64,000 nt of DNA. It comes from Marasmius tenuissimus (Eukaryota; Basidiomycota; Agaricomycetes; Agaricales; Marasmiaceae). Positions 1 through 11,500 of this stretch are shown piece after piece. The stretch covers positions 434,001-498,000 of the forward strand of contig JAQOTA010000064.1 of NCBI GenBank assembly GCA_029532415.1. Direction: 5' to 3'. The notes under the pieces are model-generated. The model saw nothing but the letters and a program-made list of their open reading frames with translations, was not told the DNA's origin and searched no databases. A program made the position numbers and the translations under genes. Within the stretch, counting starts at the first letter, position 1, and every line of letters starts with the position of its first letter.

Positions 1-1800
1 TCGGCATGACAATGAGGTTTTTTGATCTCCCGTGGTCCAGCGTTGGCTCTCTCAAAAGGAGTGATAGCTGCAAAGTACGAGCAAAATCATATCCTTTTGT
101 AGAGCGGTTTCGGGAGGTTCACTGATGCGGGAAAAAGTGTCCAAGGGCGTTTGAATGTGTGTATCTGAGTGACACAGGAATCTCAACCTATTCAGTGTTG
201 AATGTCACAAGGCTTAACATGAGAAAAGCACCTATGTTTTCCAACAGAGCCTATCGTAAACATGTCTTCAGAAGCTTATCGGCGGACTGGACTGTCTGCA
301 TTTATCACGGCCAAGGAGGTGCCGATGTCTAACTTGGGAGAAAGCTCCACAACTGACCATTGAGCTTCTCCGAGGCTAAACCGTAGTGACGGCGGAGAAG
401 TTCCATTCTGCTTGGATATCTGAGGTTCGGTGACGATAATCGACGCCGTGATTGAATGCAACAAGATACTGAAAGAGACCAATCGAGCAAAAAGTGTGGG
501 CTAGTGCACGGTTAAAAATCCGGGAAGTACAGAGAACATAATACTACCGCTGAGAGTTCGTTCTAGCTTAGCTTTTGCACCGTCACGATAGCACGCATGT
601 ACAAATCCCACGCTTAGACCAGCCACCTGACATGGCGCGTCCTTACAAGTGACCAAACAAGGACAATGAGGCATAAGATGGTCTTGTATTGCACTAATAC
701 ATGTAGCTGTTCATCTAGACCCGCGGTCCCCATCGAACTCCAGTGACAGTTTCAACAAAACGTAAGTTTGAGGCTCAAGGAAAGGAGCAGGTTGACTTAC
801 CCTACGTATTCTCTCCTCTAACAAAAACAAGAAACAAGATAAAGCGCCGGCACACAGGCCTGCCGAAGCCTGTCAGCGTTACAATATGGATGGGTCGGTA
901 CGTGTGATGTTGAAACTACCCAATGGTCGACGAAAACTATACTTGCTAGGAGGCCAATTGCCGTTTCTCCGCGGAGAGGTAACATCGAAGCGGCCCGACC
1001 GAGCGCAAAAATACGAGGATCTCGTTTTTAAAGGTTGTCACTAGCTGTATGAACCTATTTGACAAGATATACCCATCCATCAGATACACCAATCAAGCAT
1101 ATAGTCAGAAGAACGTACCCCAGTCGAGGCCTTCGACAACGTATCTTTGGTCGATGATTATTAGCCATTATAGGTGTCATCCATTTGACCTAAAAGTCTG
1201 ACAGCATTGAACGTGAACAGCGAGTACGAGAGTTCGAGGCCATGCAGTCTGACATGGACCATAAGGTACATAGTCAGCCTGTTTAATTGGACCTTAGTCA
1301 CCTAACGAAAGGCAGAAGCCATCTCTCAGCGACAAGGGTTAAGAATATAAGCGACAAGCCGTACCGTGAAGCAAACCCGAAGTCAAAGTACAAGCGAAAT
1401 GCCCTTCGTATCCCCAGATCCTTGAACAAAAGCGGCGAGCCCTGGCAATACCAAAGCCAAACGGAACCTGCCCCAGCCGGCTTTGAGCTGAGTAATGTAC
1501 AAGACAACAAGATCCCGGGTGAGCAACGCACCATGAATATCTTCACCGCAAGCTCAAACAACAGGAGTGGGGGTTTGAATTAGGCCGGTCCACCCTAGAA
1601 TATGAAATAACGCCTCGTCTCTCAGGGTTGGAGGCTGGTAAAAAGAGGTCGCTTGTAAGTACAAGAGAAGTATGGGAATTTTAGACCAACGTAGCGATAA
1701 ATAGGCATACACCTTTGCCCACTGTGGATAACTCTGCTATCCACCATCCCCCGCCTACTTCGAGATATCTATCGAGTGTCTTCTCCACTTTGAGACTCTA
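1..1800. other. no recognisable gene
   Basis: I see no convincing coding sequence, RNA gene or repeat here. The open frames are short, many lack an ATG, and none shows a familiar motif. Confidence 0.5.
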
Positions 1801-2198
1801 ACGGGTTCATGGCCGTCGACCGATCCCAGCTGAGAAGGATTCAAGGACGTGGATCGTGGACGGAGCTGGGACTAGAAGACGGCGCTGAAAGATGGTGGGA
1901 TCTGTGCCACTAGAATGGGCGATATGGAAATAAAAGACTCCCGGTGGAGGTTTTTGTTGTGCTGGTGGAGGTAACGGCGTGGATCCGCCGGCGATGTGAA
2001 GCTGTGGAACCCATAGAATTGTGGGTTTGGCCGCAGCGAAGAACACAGGGGGTGTGGGCATCCATGTAAAGGTTATTGAGGTTAGGGATGTTTGCAGCGG
2101 CGACTAGTGAAATCAAGAAGAGATGTCAGCGATGGTATTGAGCGGTGTTGGAAGTTCGACTCGTACTGGAGCGGTTGCTGAGACCCTCACAACGCATG

Positions 2199-2537
2199 TT
2201 ACTCCACTAGACTTTGACCGAGGATGTTTTCCTGGTCAACTTGAATGACCGCCATAGTCCATCTCCCAATTGCGTGTTTCCATGAGTCATCTCTGTCGTG
2301 GGCGGGGTTCAGAAGGACGACGTTTTGAACATCAGGATAACGAGAGAAAATGTAGGTACAAGGCTCCGTACCTTTGCCATGCATAGCGCAAGTGCTAGGA
2401 GGCCAACAATGCAGCATGATCGATCCCCCCTGAAAGGCAAACATCCGAACCGGATCCAATGCGAATTTATGATCAGAAGGCAGAGTTTGCGTCAGAAGTA
2501 ATACTAAGAGTTCAGTGAGTAAGCAAAGCCTGCTCAT
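2199..2537 (-). CDS. possible small secreted protein
   Basis: This is a 112-codon single-exon frame with a true ATG. The first 20 or so residues are hydrophobic and rich in leucine (MSRLCLLTELLVLLLTQ), which looks like a signal peptide. The remainder is polar with three cysteines, CWPPSTC followed by C in GTEPCTY. I do not recognise a family. A second minus-strand frame lies downstream at 1807-2061 and could be a further exon, but I see no splice pair I trust. It could be a chance frame in a gene-poor stretch. Nothing is known of its function. Confidence 0.2.
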   Translation of the reverse strand: MSRLCLLTELLVLLLTQTLPSDHKFALDPVRMFAFQGGSIMLHCWPPSTCAMHGKGTEPCTYIFSRYPDVQNVVLLNPAHDRDDSWKHAIGRWTMAVIQVDQENILGQSLVE

Positions 2538-2549
2538 ATCCCTTTCGGA

Positions 2550-4225
2550 CAGGAGTCCAAACTAGATCAGCTACGCCGAAGACTTCAGTCAAGGTGATCC
2601 GGGTTAACATAGATGAGAGGAAACTTGCCAGATGGCACCGGATGGAGTGTAATAGCCTATTGGTGAGACCCAACACGGATCAAAAAGCGCTTTGGCGTCT
2701 CGCATTGACGAGAACACTCGAAAGATCTGAGTTCATGGTAGTGATGAAGGAAAGCGCGTCTGATGAGTTGTTTGGACTTTGTTTGGCAAGATATTGAGAC
2801 TTACCGCCGGTTCCGCGCCGAACTGATGTTTGGTTATCGTTCTTCCTACCAGACCGCCGTCATCCACGGCTGTTCGAAGATTCTTCCGAATGAGTTGGCA
2901 GGTGCCTCTCTACTCCTCCCTTAGGCCTTCTGTAATGATCAATCAAGCATTGGTTCAACTTTTGGTTAGGAGGGCTCACATTGGTACGCCCAGAATTGCA
3001 ATATCACAAATACGGACTTCGAATCTTACTATGTACAAGGCTCGCTCTAAATAAAAATAGGCTTTTTCAGATCCCGTGCGTACCTGTCGGCACACTGTAT
3101 CGAGCTTTTCGCTGAATTCTAACCTAGCCAAACAACAATATGACGGAAGCAAGGTTGCCGATGTGGAAGGAACTGTTGTTCCTCCACTGTAGCACCTTCC
3201 ACACATTTCGTTCCATCGTCGCAGCCCATCCAGATGCAAGCCACACTAGTTCTTTCCTCCAGCCACACATATCTCCACGGACCGTACAAACACACACAAA
3301 CCGATAAGCCGACACACATTCACCTCCTCATCCCCAACCACTATTCTCCCACCATTCCTCCCTTCTCATAACTATTTACTATTCATCATAACCTTCCCAT
3401 CTTCCATTTCCACTATCCACATTTCCTGTATTTCGACCCTAACACTTTTTGCGCGACTTTCTTTCAACCACCATAATTCACCCGAAACATTTTCTCACGC
3501 CCCTCTCTCTTTTATTCCCCTGTCTGTCGACCCGAACCTGCAAAGGCCGGTGGCGCCAGAACTACACAAGTGTCCCCGCCACTTGATATCGCACCCTGTA
3601 GGTTCCAACATAAGGCTTGACCCACCTTTGAGGAACCGAGTCAGCGATGGTAGTTCAGAAGCCGGCTGGAGCTCGGGATGGTCAAGGACTTTCGATTCAA
3701 ACGGCCGATCTCTCTTACATGTTTCATCCCGACACATTCTTTATTTTATTCCTTTTGAATTATTTATCACACGGGCACTATATATACTCATAGTTAGCTT
3801 GTTGTAATATATATCTCGTTCTCTCCTCCTCTCGTCTGAAGCCCGAAGCCCTAAGCTATAACGTCCGACTCAAGCTTCGAGCCCCAAGCCCCAAGCTGAG
3901 TTCCACGTTACCTTCTCTAAGTCTCATGCCACGTCTCTAGCCAGCTTTTATCCCGACCTCTCTAAGGACCGATTCACAGGAGGACCTTTAGTCTCCGCGA
4001 TACCGAGACTTCGCCACTATTATTCCTTTTTGGGAGCCCGTGCTACATCGACTGTGCGTGTTCAAGGTCAGTTTTACTTTTCAAGCACGGTATTTCTGGG
4101 AAGTTCTGCGTCTAGGTATGTAATTGGTCCTTGCACTTGGACCCTTGATCAAAGCTCGAATGTACATCTCAAACCTTCATGTGGGTTCCTCCTTTATCTA
4201 AACTTGGACATTCCGAGTTTCATAT
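2550..4225. other. no clear gene; pyrimidine-rich, possibly repeat-derived
   Basis: The plus strand is strongly C/T-rich from about 3240 to 4000, with imperfect repeats of the type AAGCCC around 3840-3895 and AT-rich TATATATA tracts near 3780-3815. This resembles decayed LTR or promoter sequence, but I found no matching second LTR or target duplication. No protein is recognisable. Confidence 0.3.
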
Positions 4226-4231
4226 CTATAC

Positions 4232-5153
4232 TACGGTTGCCGAGCAGGCTCAGGCCGACCAAAGGGCCAGGCAAGGGAGCCAAATAGAGATTCGCCACGC
4301 AGTAGGGCCCAGAAGTATCCTGCCGTAATTAGCCTATCATCGACGCCGTTTTTATTGCGAGACCCTACGGCTGTACGGTGCGTCTCTGGCAGCAGCATTA
4401 TTCTCTCTTCAGCCGCTTTCGCCGATTTTGAGGTGTTTGAAGATGTTCTGGCCCACCTCTAGAATGTTTTACTACAATAATGCACTTCCTATGGGAGTCA
4501 ACTGGCCTCAACAAGTCAAATTAACTCAAGCTCACATTTTCCAACATATATGGTTTTGCTTCCTGATGGTTGCCGAATCCCTCTGGGCTCTTGCCCGACA
4601 ACTGAATGTGGTGAAATACTTAAGTATGTATCCCGATGGCCTGAAATTCGTGATACGCACTGTAGCGCGCCCGTCGCATGCCAAAAACTCCCCGTTTTTC
4701 TTATTTTCCAGCGGACTTCAACTTAAATCAGCAGTGTAGGATTCTTTATCTCGTATTGTCAGAGGATCACTAAGGCCGTGGAGAGCTTCTCTTTCCTCTT
4801 CCCGACGGAAAATCTTTACCGTGTCAATTTACCTTTCTTGCGGCACGTTGACTCTGAAATGCCAGACCTTCCCGATTCGGACTTAACATTTTTCGTATGT
4901 TTTCTCCACGTTTTCCAACGGATTTTGGGCTGATTTTACAAGTCTATACTTGCCTTGTCCCCGCCAGAGGGATATCGAAGTTTCCCGCTGGTTTGGGGTG
5001 TCTGTCTGGCACCATCCCTTCCCCCCAAGAACATCTCCCCTGATCGGAAGTTTTGTCAATTAACCTTCCCAAGATTGACTATCAGCAAATTACATACTAT
5101 AGCTTGGGACGGCCTCTAGCCTGAGGTCGGCCTGAGCCTGCTCGGCAACCGTA
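4232..5153. mobile_element. 922-bp TIR element (non-autonomous DNA transposon)
   Basis: The two ends are perfect inverted repeats of 29 bp, beginning TACGGTTGCCGAGCAGGCTC. The element is bordered by the 6-bp direct repeat CTATAC (4226-4231 and 5154-5159). If the ends are drawn two bases further in, 8 bp (CTATACTA) are shared. No transposase is visible inside, so it would need a helper element. The superfamily is not clear from a 6-bp duplication. The same terminal sequence occurs once more at 46602-46625, so this is a repeat family. Confidence 0.8.
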
Positions 5154-5159
5154 CTATAC

Positions 5160-6330
5160 TAACCTTTTTAATTTAATCTCAGTCTCAATTGTCCCCCCGG
5201 TATCTACGAGTCTGTAAAAGCCCCGTGGAAAAGCTTCAAGCTTCAAGCTACCGTGGTTCCACTCGGAATCTGTTTCTCAGTCGACATCCTATGTGTTTCA
5301 CCCTCGTCACCGTTCTCGCTGCTGCGGCCAGTATTTCGATGGGCGAGCGGCACACCCTCACTTCAATCAACCGGTAAATCTCCAATCTTTTTTAACAATT
5401 CAACCTTGAGGTGCTCGTCGCCCCCGAGACGTTTCTTCTCAACGATACAGAAACAATATGGATGTAGGAGGAACAATCATATTTCATCGTTTTCTGGATT
5501 ATGAATAGGGCTCGGATAGGTGCGCTGTCACCGGCTTCAATCAAAGGTTGGCACGCCGACTCAGAGGTTGATCATCATGGTCGCGGCTCGATTGACTGCG
5601 TACCCGGACTAGAACGGAATCCATGTAGCTTGAGTCGGTACGAGAGGTGCGTATCAATATTCGAACTTTGGGCAGTAAATGAGACTCGGCGTTCTTGTTT
5701 GTTAGAGAGCTTTGCCAGATCTCAGATTTGCTGTTTATGGAATGGGAAGCCACGAATTATGGAATTCGATACGTCTTCTATCCTCAATTCTAAATCCGTG
5801 CTCTAATGACAGAGGCATGATAGTGACATCTTCATTTCACGTAACGCTGGACTGGGCTACGAGTTCATCCACTTGATACAAGCTGCCCGGTTGTTTTGGT
5901 TTAATATCCACACGATTTACGGTGAATCGCCCTGATTTAGCCTTGCCGTATGTGCGAAATTGGCGCAGTCCGTATGACCAATACCAATGATCGCGTGAGT
6001 CGGGCTGAAGACCTGGCGAGGATGAAGATCTGATTGCAACCGAGATAGCTTGTTTTGCCATCGCAATTATTGATTTTGAATGAACAACTGAAAGGCATGG
6101 GCTCATCATAGAGGGAATGCGGGACTTCACTTATGTATTGAAGGTCTAAGAGACTTTGTAGGAGGGATGCTAGCGTTCCGTGAGATGAATCAATTTGCAT
6201 TATTGTCAAGCCAAACCGAAACAGATACCAGGCGGGTCCTCAGTCCACACTACGGGACTCGGGAGGTGAGAAATTGCACATAGTAGCCTCAGGCTTCAAC
6301 TTAAGTATCAATTACCGAACTGAGCATCTC
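5160..6330. other. no recognisable gene
   Basis: Several overlapping frames of 60-100 codons occur on both strands (for example minus strand 5837-6209). None has a motif, a consistent splice pattern or a second copy in the window that would support it. Confidence 0.35.
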
Positions 6331-6339
6331 ATAGATTGT

Positions 6340-7216
6340 TCCTTCTTCCCTGGGGCGCCTCAACGGGCTCCCCGTTCATCTATCTCCAGACCTTGTTAAT
6401 GGTCTCGTTCGTCCGAGCCTGAGAGCTTTACGGAAGCATGACACGACAGAGGGCATTGCGAAGGCTCGATTGAATCTCGGTGGAGCTAGTCATGATTTTC
6501 AAAGAGAGGAAGTCGCTCTGATAGACCAGCGCAGTGGATTTCTTGTGCTCCCTCGCACCGACGCCTTGTTCAGAAATAATAACTGCTCGATGCAATGCCT
6601 ATCTGGGGGCAAAACGCCCGAGGGTTTTCATCCATACCGTGCTCGAAAATCGAATTGACCTCGTCAACCCTTTCCTTTTCACTTGCCCTACCCACAAATA
6701 GCACGGTACAAGTACCCCTCCACGTTCACTTTCCTCAACACCACTCACAGCACTGCCAACAACAATCGCGTACGACCCAAATACAGATTCAACCCAATTG
6801 ATTGTTGCTAGCCACGTATGCGGTGTTTTGCCGTTCTTTTCCGTCGTACCCAGTCAGTCATAGTAAGGGTTTCGTGGCATATTTTGACTTCGATTTTGAA
6901 CATCAAAAATAGGATTTAGAGGTCGCTCACCACCGGCGCAAAAAACATGTCCACAATCGTGAGTTGAAGGGATAACATGAGCGAGACGGTCCCGATAAGG
7001 GACATGACATTACGAGTATCATAACGACACAATCCCTCTGTCTTCCTGATATTATGTGGCAGATTCACTAACAGTCTTTTCGCTGTAATCTGTCATCAAA
7101 AAGAGATGGAAATAGAACTGAACTTATGCATACCTACTCACTATGGTGGGCGTACTTCGAGTCATACCCAAATCCTCAATCGAGCCACGATTCATGAAAC
7201 GTTCATAGCCATTCTC
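6340..7216. repeat. duplicated 3' flank of family copy A
   Basis: This stretch is closely similar to 22030-22882 in the same orientation. Shared landmarks are a block with CTAATAGCAC/CAAATAGCACGGTAC (6695 and 22355), a motif near GTATGCGGTGTTTTGCC, and a block with CATGTCCACAATC. A third, more diverged partial copy lies at 16260-16900. It sits directly downstream of the minus-strand gene copies A and B. It was therefore duplicated together with them, and it may contain part of another gene that I cannot resolve. Confidence 0.65.
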
Positions 7217-10139
7217 TCAGAGCTTGCGGGAGATTGGTTCATTGCAGTGAATCTCGTCGAGGGCGGTGAGTACATCAATCCGAGCTGTGAATTGTTCTGT
7301 CTCAGCAAGGGAATCACAATATATTAGAACCAAATGTGAGCGGGAATATTGAAGAACGAGAGCCAGTAGCATCCTAAATCTATGCATTTTCATATACTTT
7401 ACTCATCTTCAACCACAAGGAAATCCCACTGACCCTGGCCAGTCGAGCCCAGTGAATTCACGCTCATATCTCGCTGTGAGGATGCATCGGCTGCAAAATG
7501 GTTATTTCGGTCAGAATCAAGCGAAGATAAACATTCAGGGTGTATTCATACCGATGTTATCCGTATCGAACTCCAGGAATTGGGCCAAATACGTGGCGGT
7601 CGAGCTGTCCCTCTCTTCCAAATGTACCCGCGTTGTTCTGTCCCAACCGCCGACTGTATCAACTGTTGAGAATGCAACTTTGTGATCCAGCCTAGGAGAG
7701 CTGGGTAAGGTTGGTCAGATAGTGGGTGTGAGTGCGTGGAAATAAAGCTAACTGCTTAGACGGGGTAAGTCTCTGAGTTGCACCCTTCGATGTATTTGGT
7801 TGACGTCTGGTTTCCTGCAACATAGTCTGTTGCTCTCTCACGCGTAATATCTCTTTCACAAAGTTTTTTGCATTGGTTTCATAACAATTGTCTAAAAGGA
7901 ATGTCAACCAGGGTATGCATACTACGAGTATAGAGCACACACCTTGTTCTTTTGTGTGCAGCATTATACGCTCTGCAGGTTGACTCATGAGTAAGGAGGT
8001 TGACAGGTACGCTGGCTGAGAGATTGAAGTGCAAGATTCTTTTTCCTCTAGCTTCTCTGAGCCACCATGCTGATCCGAACCCTGCAGATCTTCATTACTG
8101 TCTGTGTCCTTCAGCTCCACGATCCTTCGAGCATGAGAATCATCTGAACAAAAGACTAAATTATGCTTGATGAATCAAAGAGGGAGGATGGTACGTACCC
8201 CCTATCAGCTCGGGGTACCCACGATCTTGAGCGTATTGCTTCCCATCGACATCATAGTTCTTGTTGCACAAGTAACTCTTGACCAGGCTATACTCTGCGT
8301 TGTACCAATAGAATCCGACCCACGTCTCGACCTCCAGCTCAGGTATTCCAGACTGCTCCCACTCCTTCTTCGAAATCACGGTCTTTCCTTCTGGGTCCCA
8401 TGACCAGTAGAAGAGCGGATCAGGAAGGGGATAGGGTATGTAGTACATTCCGTTGATGTACTCGATGTGAAGGGGGGGAACAAAAAGGTACGCAGGTACG
8501 GGACAGGGTTGAGACCATGTGAGAAATTCCCAGCAACGGTAAATCCGATTTCATCGATGAAATCTATAGAACGATATTAGAGGGGCATCAGAATGCCAAC
8601 GAGAACAACAATCCGTAGGGCACGTACATGTCAAAACACTGCTATCCTTATCAGACTGACAAAGGTAAGCGGCTCGGAGTCGACTTCGGTCCTCCAGCGG
8701 AAGGCGCAACGAAAAGTATAGGTTGAGTTGGATGTTGTGAGTTTCGGGGCATTCAAAATCAACGCGTGAAGGGACTAGTGATATTAGAAGAGGAGGGAAT
8801 AGATGGAAATTAGGTGTACCTTTCTCAGAATAACTGACGTCGGTGTTATGACTCCGATTCTCGAAACACCACTCGGGACATGGAGTGGAAGGGAAGTGGG
8901 CAAGAATGTCAGCCTCCCAGCGTTTGATAACGGCGCCAAATGTCAATCGGCTGTGATATACAAGGTCTGACAGCTCTTCTTGATGTGTTCTTCCTACTGA
9001 TGCAATCAGATACAAGAGGTCACCCAAAGTATTCTCAAAGTAGGTGGTGATTGAGTTGGCATCAAGTTGGGGAAGGGGCCCCTCAGGAAGTGGGGTTGGC
9101 GCATAGCAGAGGTAGTCTTCATCCAGTTGTTCGATGGAGGCGAAAATATCATAGTGCCAAGACCGTGTCTTCAGATTGAATGTCCAATCCTCCCACGCCG
9201 ATGAAACCTGCTGTTCTACTTTTAGCTTGTAAAGACTCAGATCAACCAACTCACCGGAATCCCCAGCAATTTGTCGGCCCGGAGCGCAGAAATTGCAGCT
9301 TCCTAAGGGCAATTTCAGGAGTGTTTGGACGTAGGTTGAAGTACTTACGTTTGTATACAAAAGGTATCGATATACTAGCTCAAGACCATCGTAGTGATAT
9401 CGACTGGTAAACTCATCTCCATTTGCTAATTCTAGAAATCCCAAGTAGTGAGTCAACACAACCAGCCCCGCCTCCGTAGCTTTCCTACCTTCGTACAGAA
9501 TGAAGGTCGGGATGTCTGCCGTCATCAATCCTAGCATCTGAACAAGCCGCAATGACCTAAGCACCAACATTGTGATGTCAACCCTACACATCTGATGGGT
9601 ACTAAACCTACCTGTGAGCTGAATATGCCTCATAGAACGGTTTCCACAACTGAAGCACGTCATGTTAGTCTGGTGTTATTGATAAGCATGAAATACACTT
9701 ACAAGGCGAGTAGTATCTCTGTCTCTCTTGTTCTTTGGCTCCAAAGACACAACGGTAGCCGTGTGATTGTGTGGGTAAATCGTGGCGGTATGGAACTTCT
9801 TCACAACCGTGATTCTTTTTTCTTCACCGTTTTGAGATGACCCGTAGTCTGTCAGAGGCGCCCTTATCACCACCTCCATCTCTTGTGACCAAGTCTGCTC
9901 TCGAAGAAGAACATCACCTTCGAAAACCTCCCTATACCGGTTCTGTTTGGGCTGAATAACAAATGTTGAGGGTCAGCTTATTAATTGACAAGTTCAACAA
10001 GTACCATGACTCGGTTTTCCTCTTCCTTCTGGTGGGTCGTACAGCTGATGTAGTTATTCACATCACCTTCGACATTTTGGAATCTACTCCTGCGACCAAT
10101 TCTTGTATTCGTGGCACCTGCAAAGAATGTGGAGGCCAT
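7217..10139 (-). CDS. uncharacterised multi-exon protein family, copy A
   Basis: I do not recognise a named family. The ATG at 10139 opens MASTFFAGATNTRIG, followed by FQNVEGDVNNYI. The first intron begins at 10004. Exon 2 (9951-9703) carries PKQNRYREVFEGD and YPHNHTATVV. A short exon at 9649-9612 reads LWKPFYEAYSAH. Later exons give LGLMTADIPTFILYEG, WEDWTFNLKTRSWHYD, APTPLPEG, ITTYFEN, FPSTPCPEWCFENRSHN, FYWSWDPEGKTVISKKEWE and an acidic, low-complexity C-terminal part. The final exon is placed by an exon reading DVLTALDEIHCNE that ends in a stop at 7217, conserved in copy B. Compared with B, copy A lacks several exons between about 7690 and 7700, where two exons are joined by a single splice junction. 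The core aligns in frame with copies B and C, which supports coding. The exact exon set is tentative, and no catalytic motif or membrane segment is evident. Confidence 0.6.
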
Positions 10140-11500
10140 GATTGAGTGATGGAGGTAGGATGGGAAAGGGACTCAGAGGCAAGGCAACAACGCCGCATGC
10201 ATATGTGACCGTCCGTTCCTCAGCCTCGTTGCCTATGCGTAGCATTTGATAGCGCCCATGAACCCCACCCCCCATCGAATGACATTCCTTCTGAGTGATC
10301 GTCGATCAAACTCGCAAATACGGGCTTGAAAGATCATCGATCATCAAGTAACAGTAATACAGGCATTCGATTGGCGATGACTTGCCTTAGCACATACCGG
10401 GGAGTCCCTCTATTATTTTTCTGGCGGGCGGCGAACACGTTCCATGAGACCGTGTTTCCTGTCAATCGAAGGTTTGATGGAACGGAACACATGCCTTCGA
10501 CCCTCGTCGACCATTCGATCGGACTTTGATAGAAGATGAGCGTGTGAAATGATCACCACAGCTCCATGTCCACCGGGATTGGGCCTACCCAATGCCTTGT
10601 GTTGGTTGAAGGCTTGAGCGTATTAAACTCGGACGCTGTGATGTATGGTATGGGTCCACAAAGTTCCTTCAAGAATACTCGTCTACTTACTTCAATGGGT
10701 TGCCAATCGCTCACAAGGAGTGCCAAATTGAAGCGCAGTTCCCCAAATGAAAGTTTGCGTAGTAAACCTCGTTCGGTGATTCTAATTCGTTGGCCAATAG
10801 CATGCGAGATCACTGCAGATACGGTTTCTGTGAGCATGTTCGGTGAACTTGTGAAATCTGGGGATGAAAGATAACTTATGTCTATGAATGGTGATGCAGA
10901 GTATTGCGCTTTGGCGCTAACCCAACAGCAAGCATCGGCGCGACGAGGGGGTGCTACTCACCCAGAAAGAGTTTGCTCCCAAAGGAAAGCTCATTTCTAC
11001 TGAACCGTCAGCATCGCCGATAAGTAATATGCCTTTATACACATAAGACACAGAATGGCCCATTAAGAGAGACGCCGGGTCATTTCAAGAGATCAAGACA
11101 GTCACAAAGGATGTTGGTGATCGGCCATCCGAGACGTGCTGAACGGTAGCAAAGCATGCCCCGATCAAGGTGCTATGATGTTAGTTAGTACCCTAAGCCA
11201 GATCGGGCATAAGAATGCATTCACAAACCAAACGCCGACGACACTTCTCTGCCGCACAGCATCTTCTCGTTCTGAAGAAGAGAATGGTAGAGAATCTCGG
11301 AGGCAAGAGCGCCCGGAATCCGAAGAATCAAAAGACTGTTTTTTATGTCAGTATTAGACGGCCCACAGCATACCACGGTCGTCAATCCACAGAAGAAGAG
11401 GCGATAGATACAGGTTAATCACACACTACCTAATTTTAGGCCCATAATCGGTTTCGTTCAGTATTGACCAACGCACGAGTACCCTCGCCAACACCCTCAG
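10140..11500. repeat. duplicated 5' flank of family copy A
   Basis: Sequence upstream of the copy A start shares blocks with the regions upstream of copies C (53457-54500) and D (39871-41440). Examples are ATAGCGCCCATGAACC (10250, 39980, 53560), the block around CTGTCAATCGAAGGTTTGA (10460, 40220), GGCCCATTAAGAGAGACGCC (11055), and CGCCAACACCCTCAGCATAC (11485). It holds no recognisable separate gene and probably includes the promoter of the copy. Confidence 0.55.

Noticed and set aside
1298..1583. Overlapping frames of 87 and 98 codons on both strands
   Set aside because: The plus frame has no ATG, neither shows a motif, and neither is duplicated in the window.
6600..6620. TATCTGGGGGCAAAACG as another end of the CACYGGRGRCA MITE family
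   Set aside because: It lacks the CAC start, and there is no inverted partner nearby.
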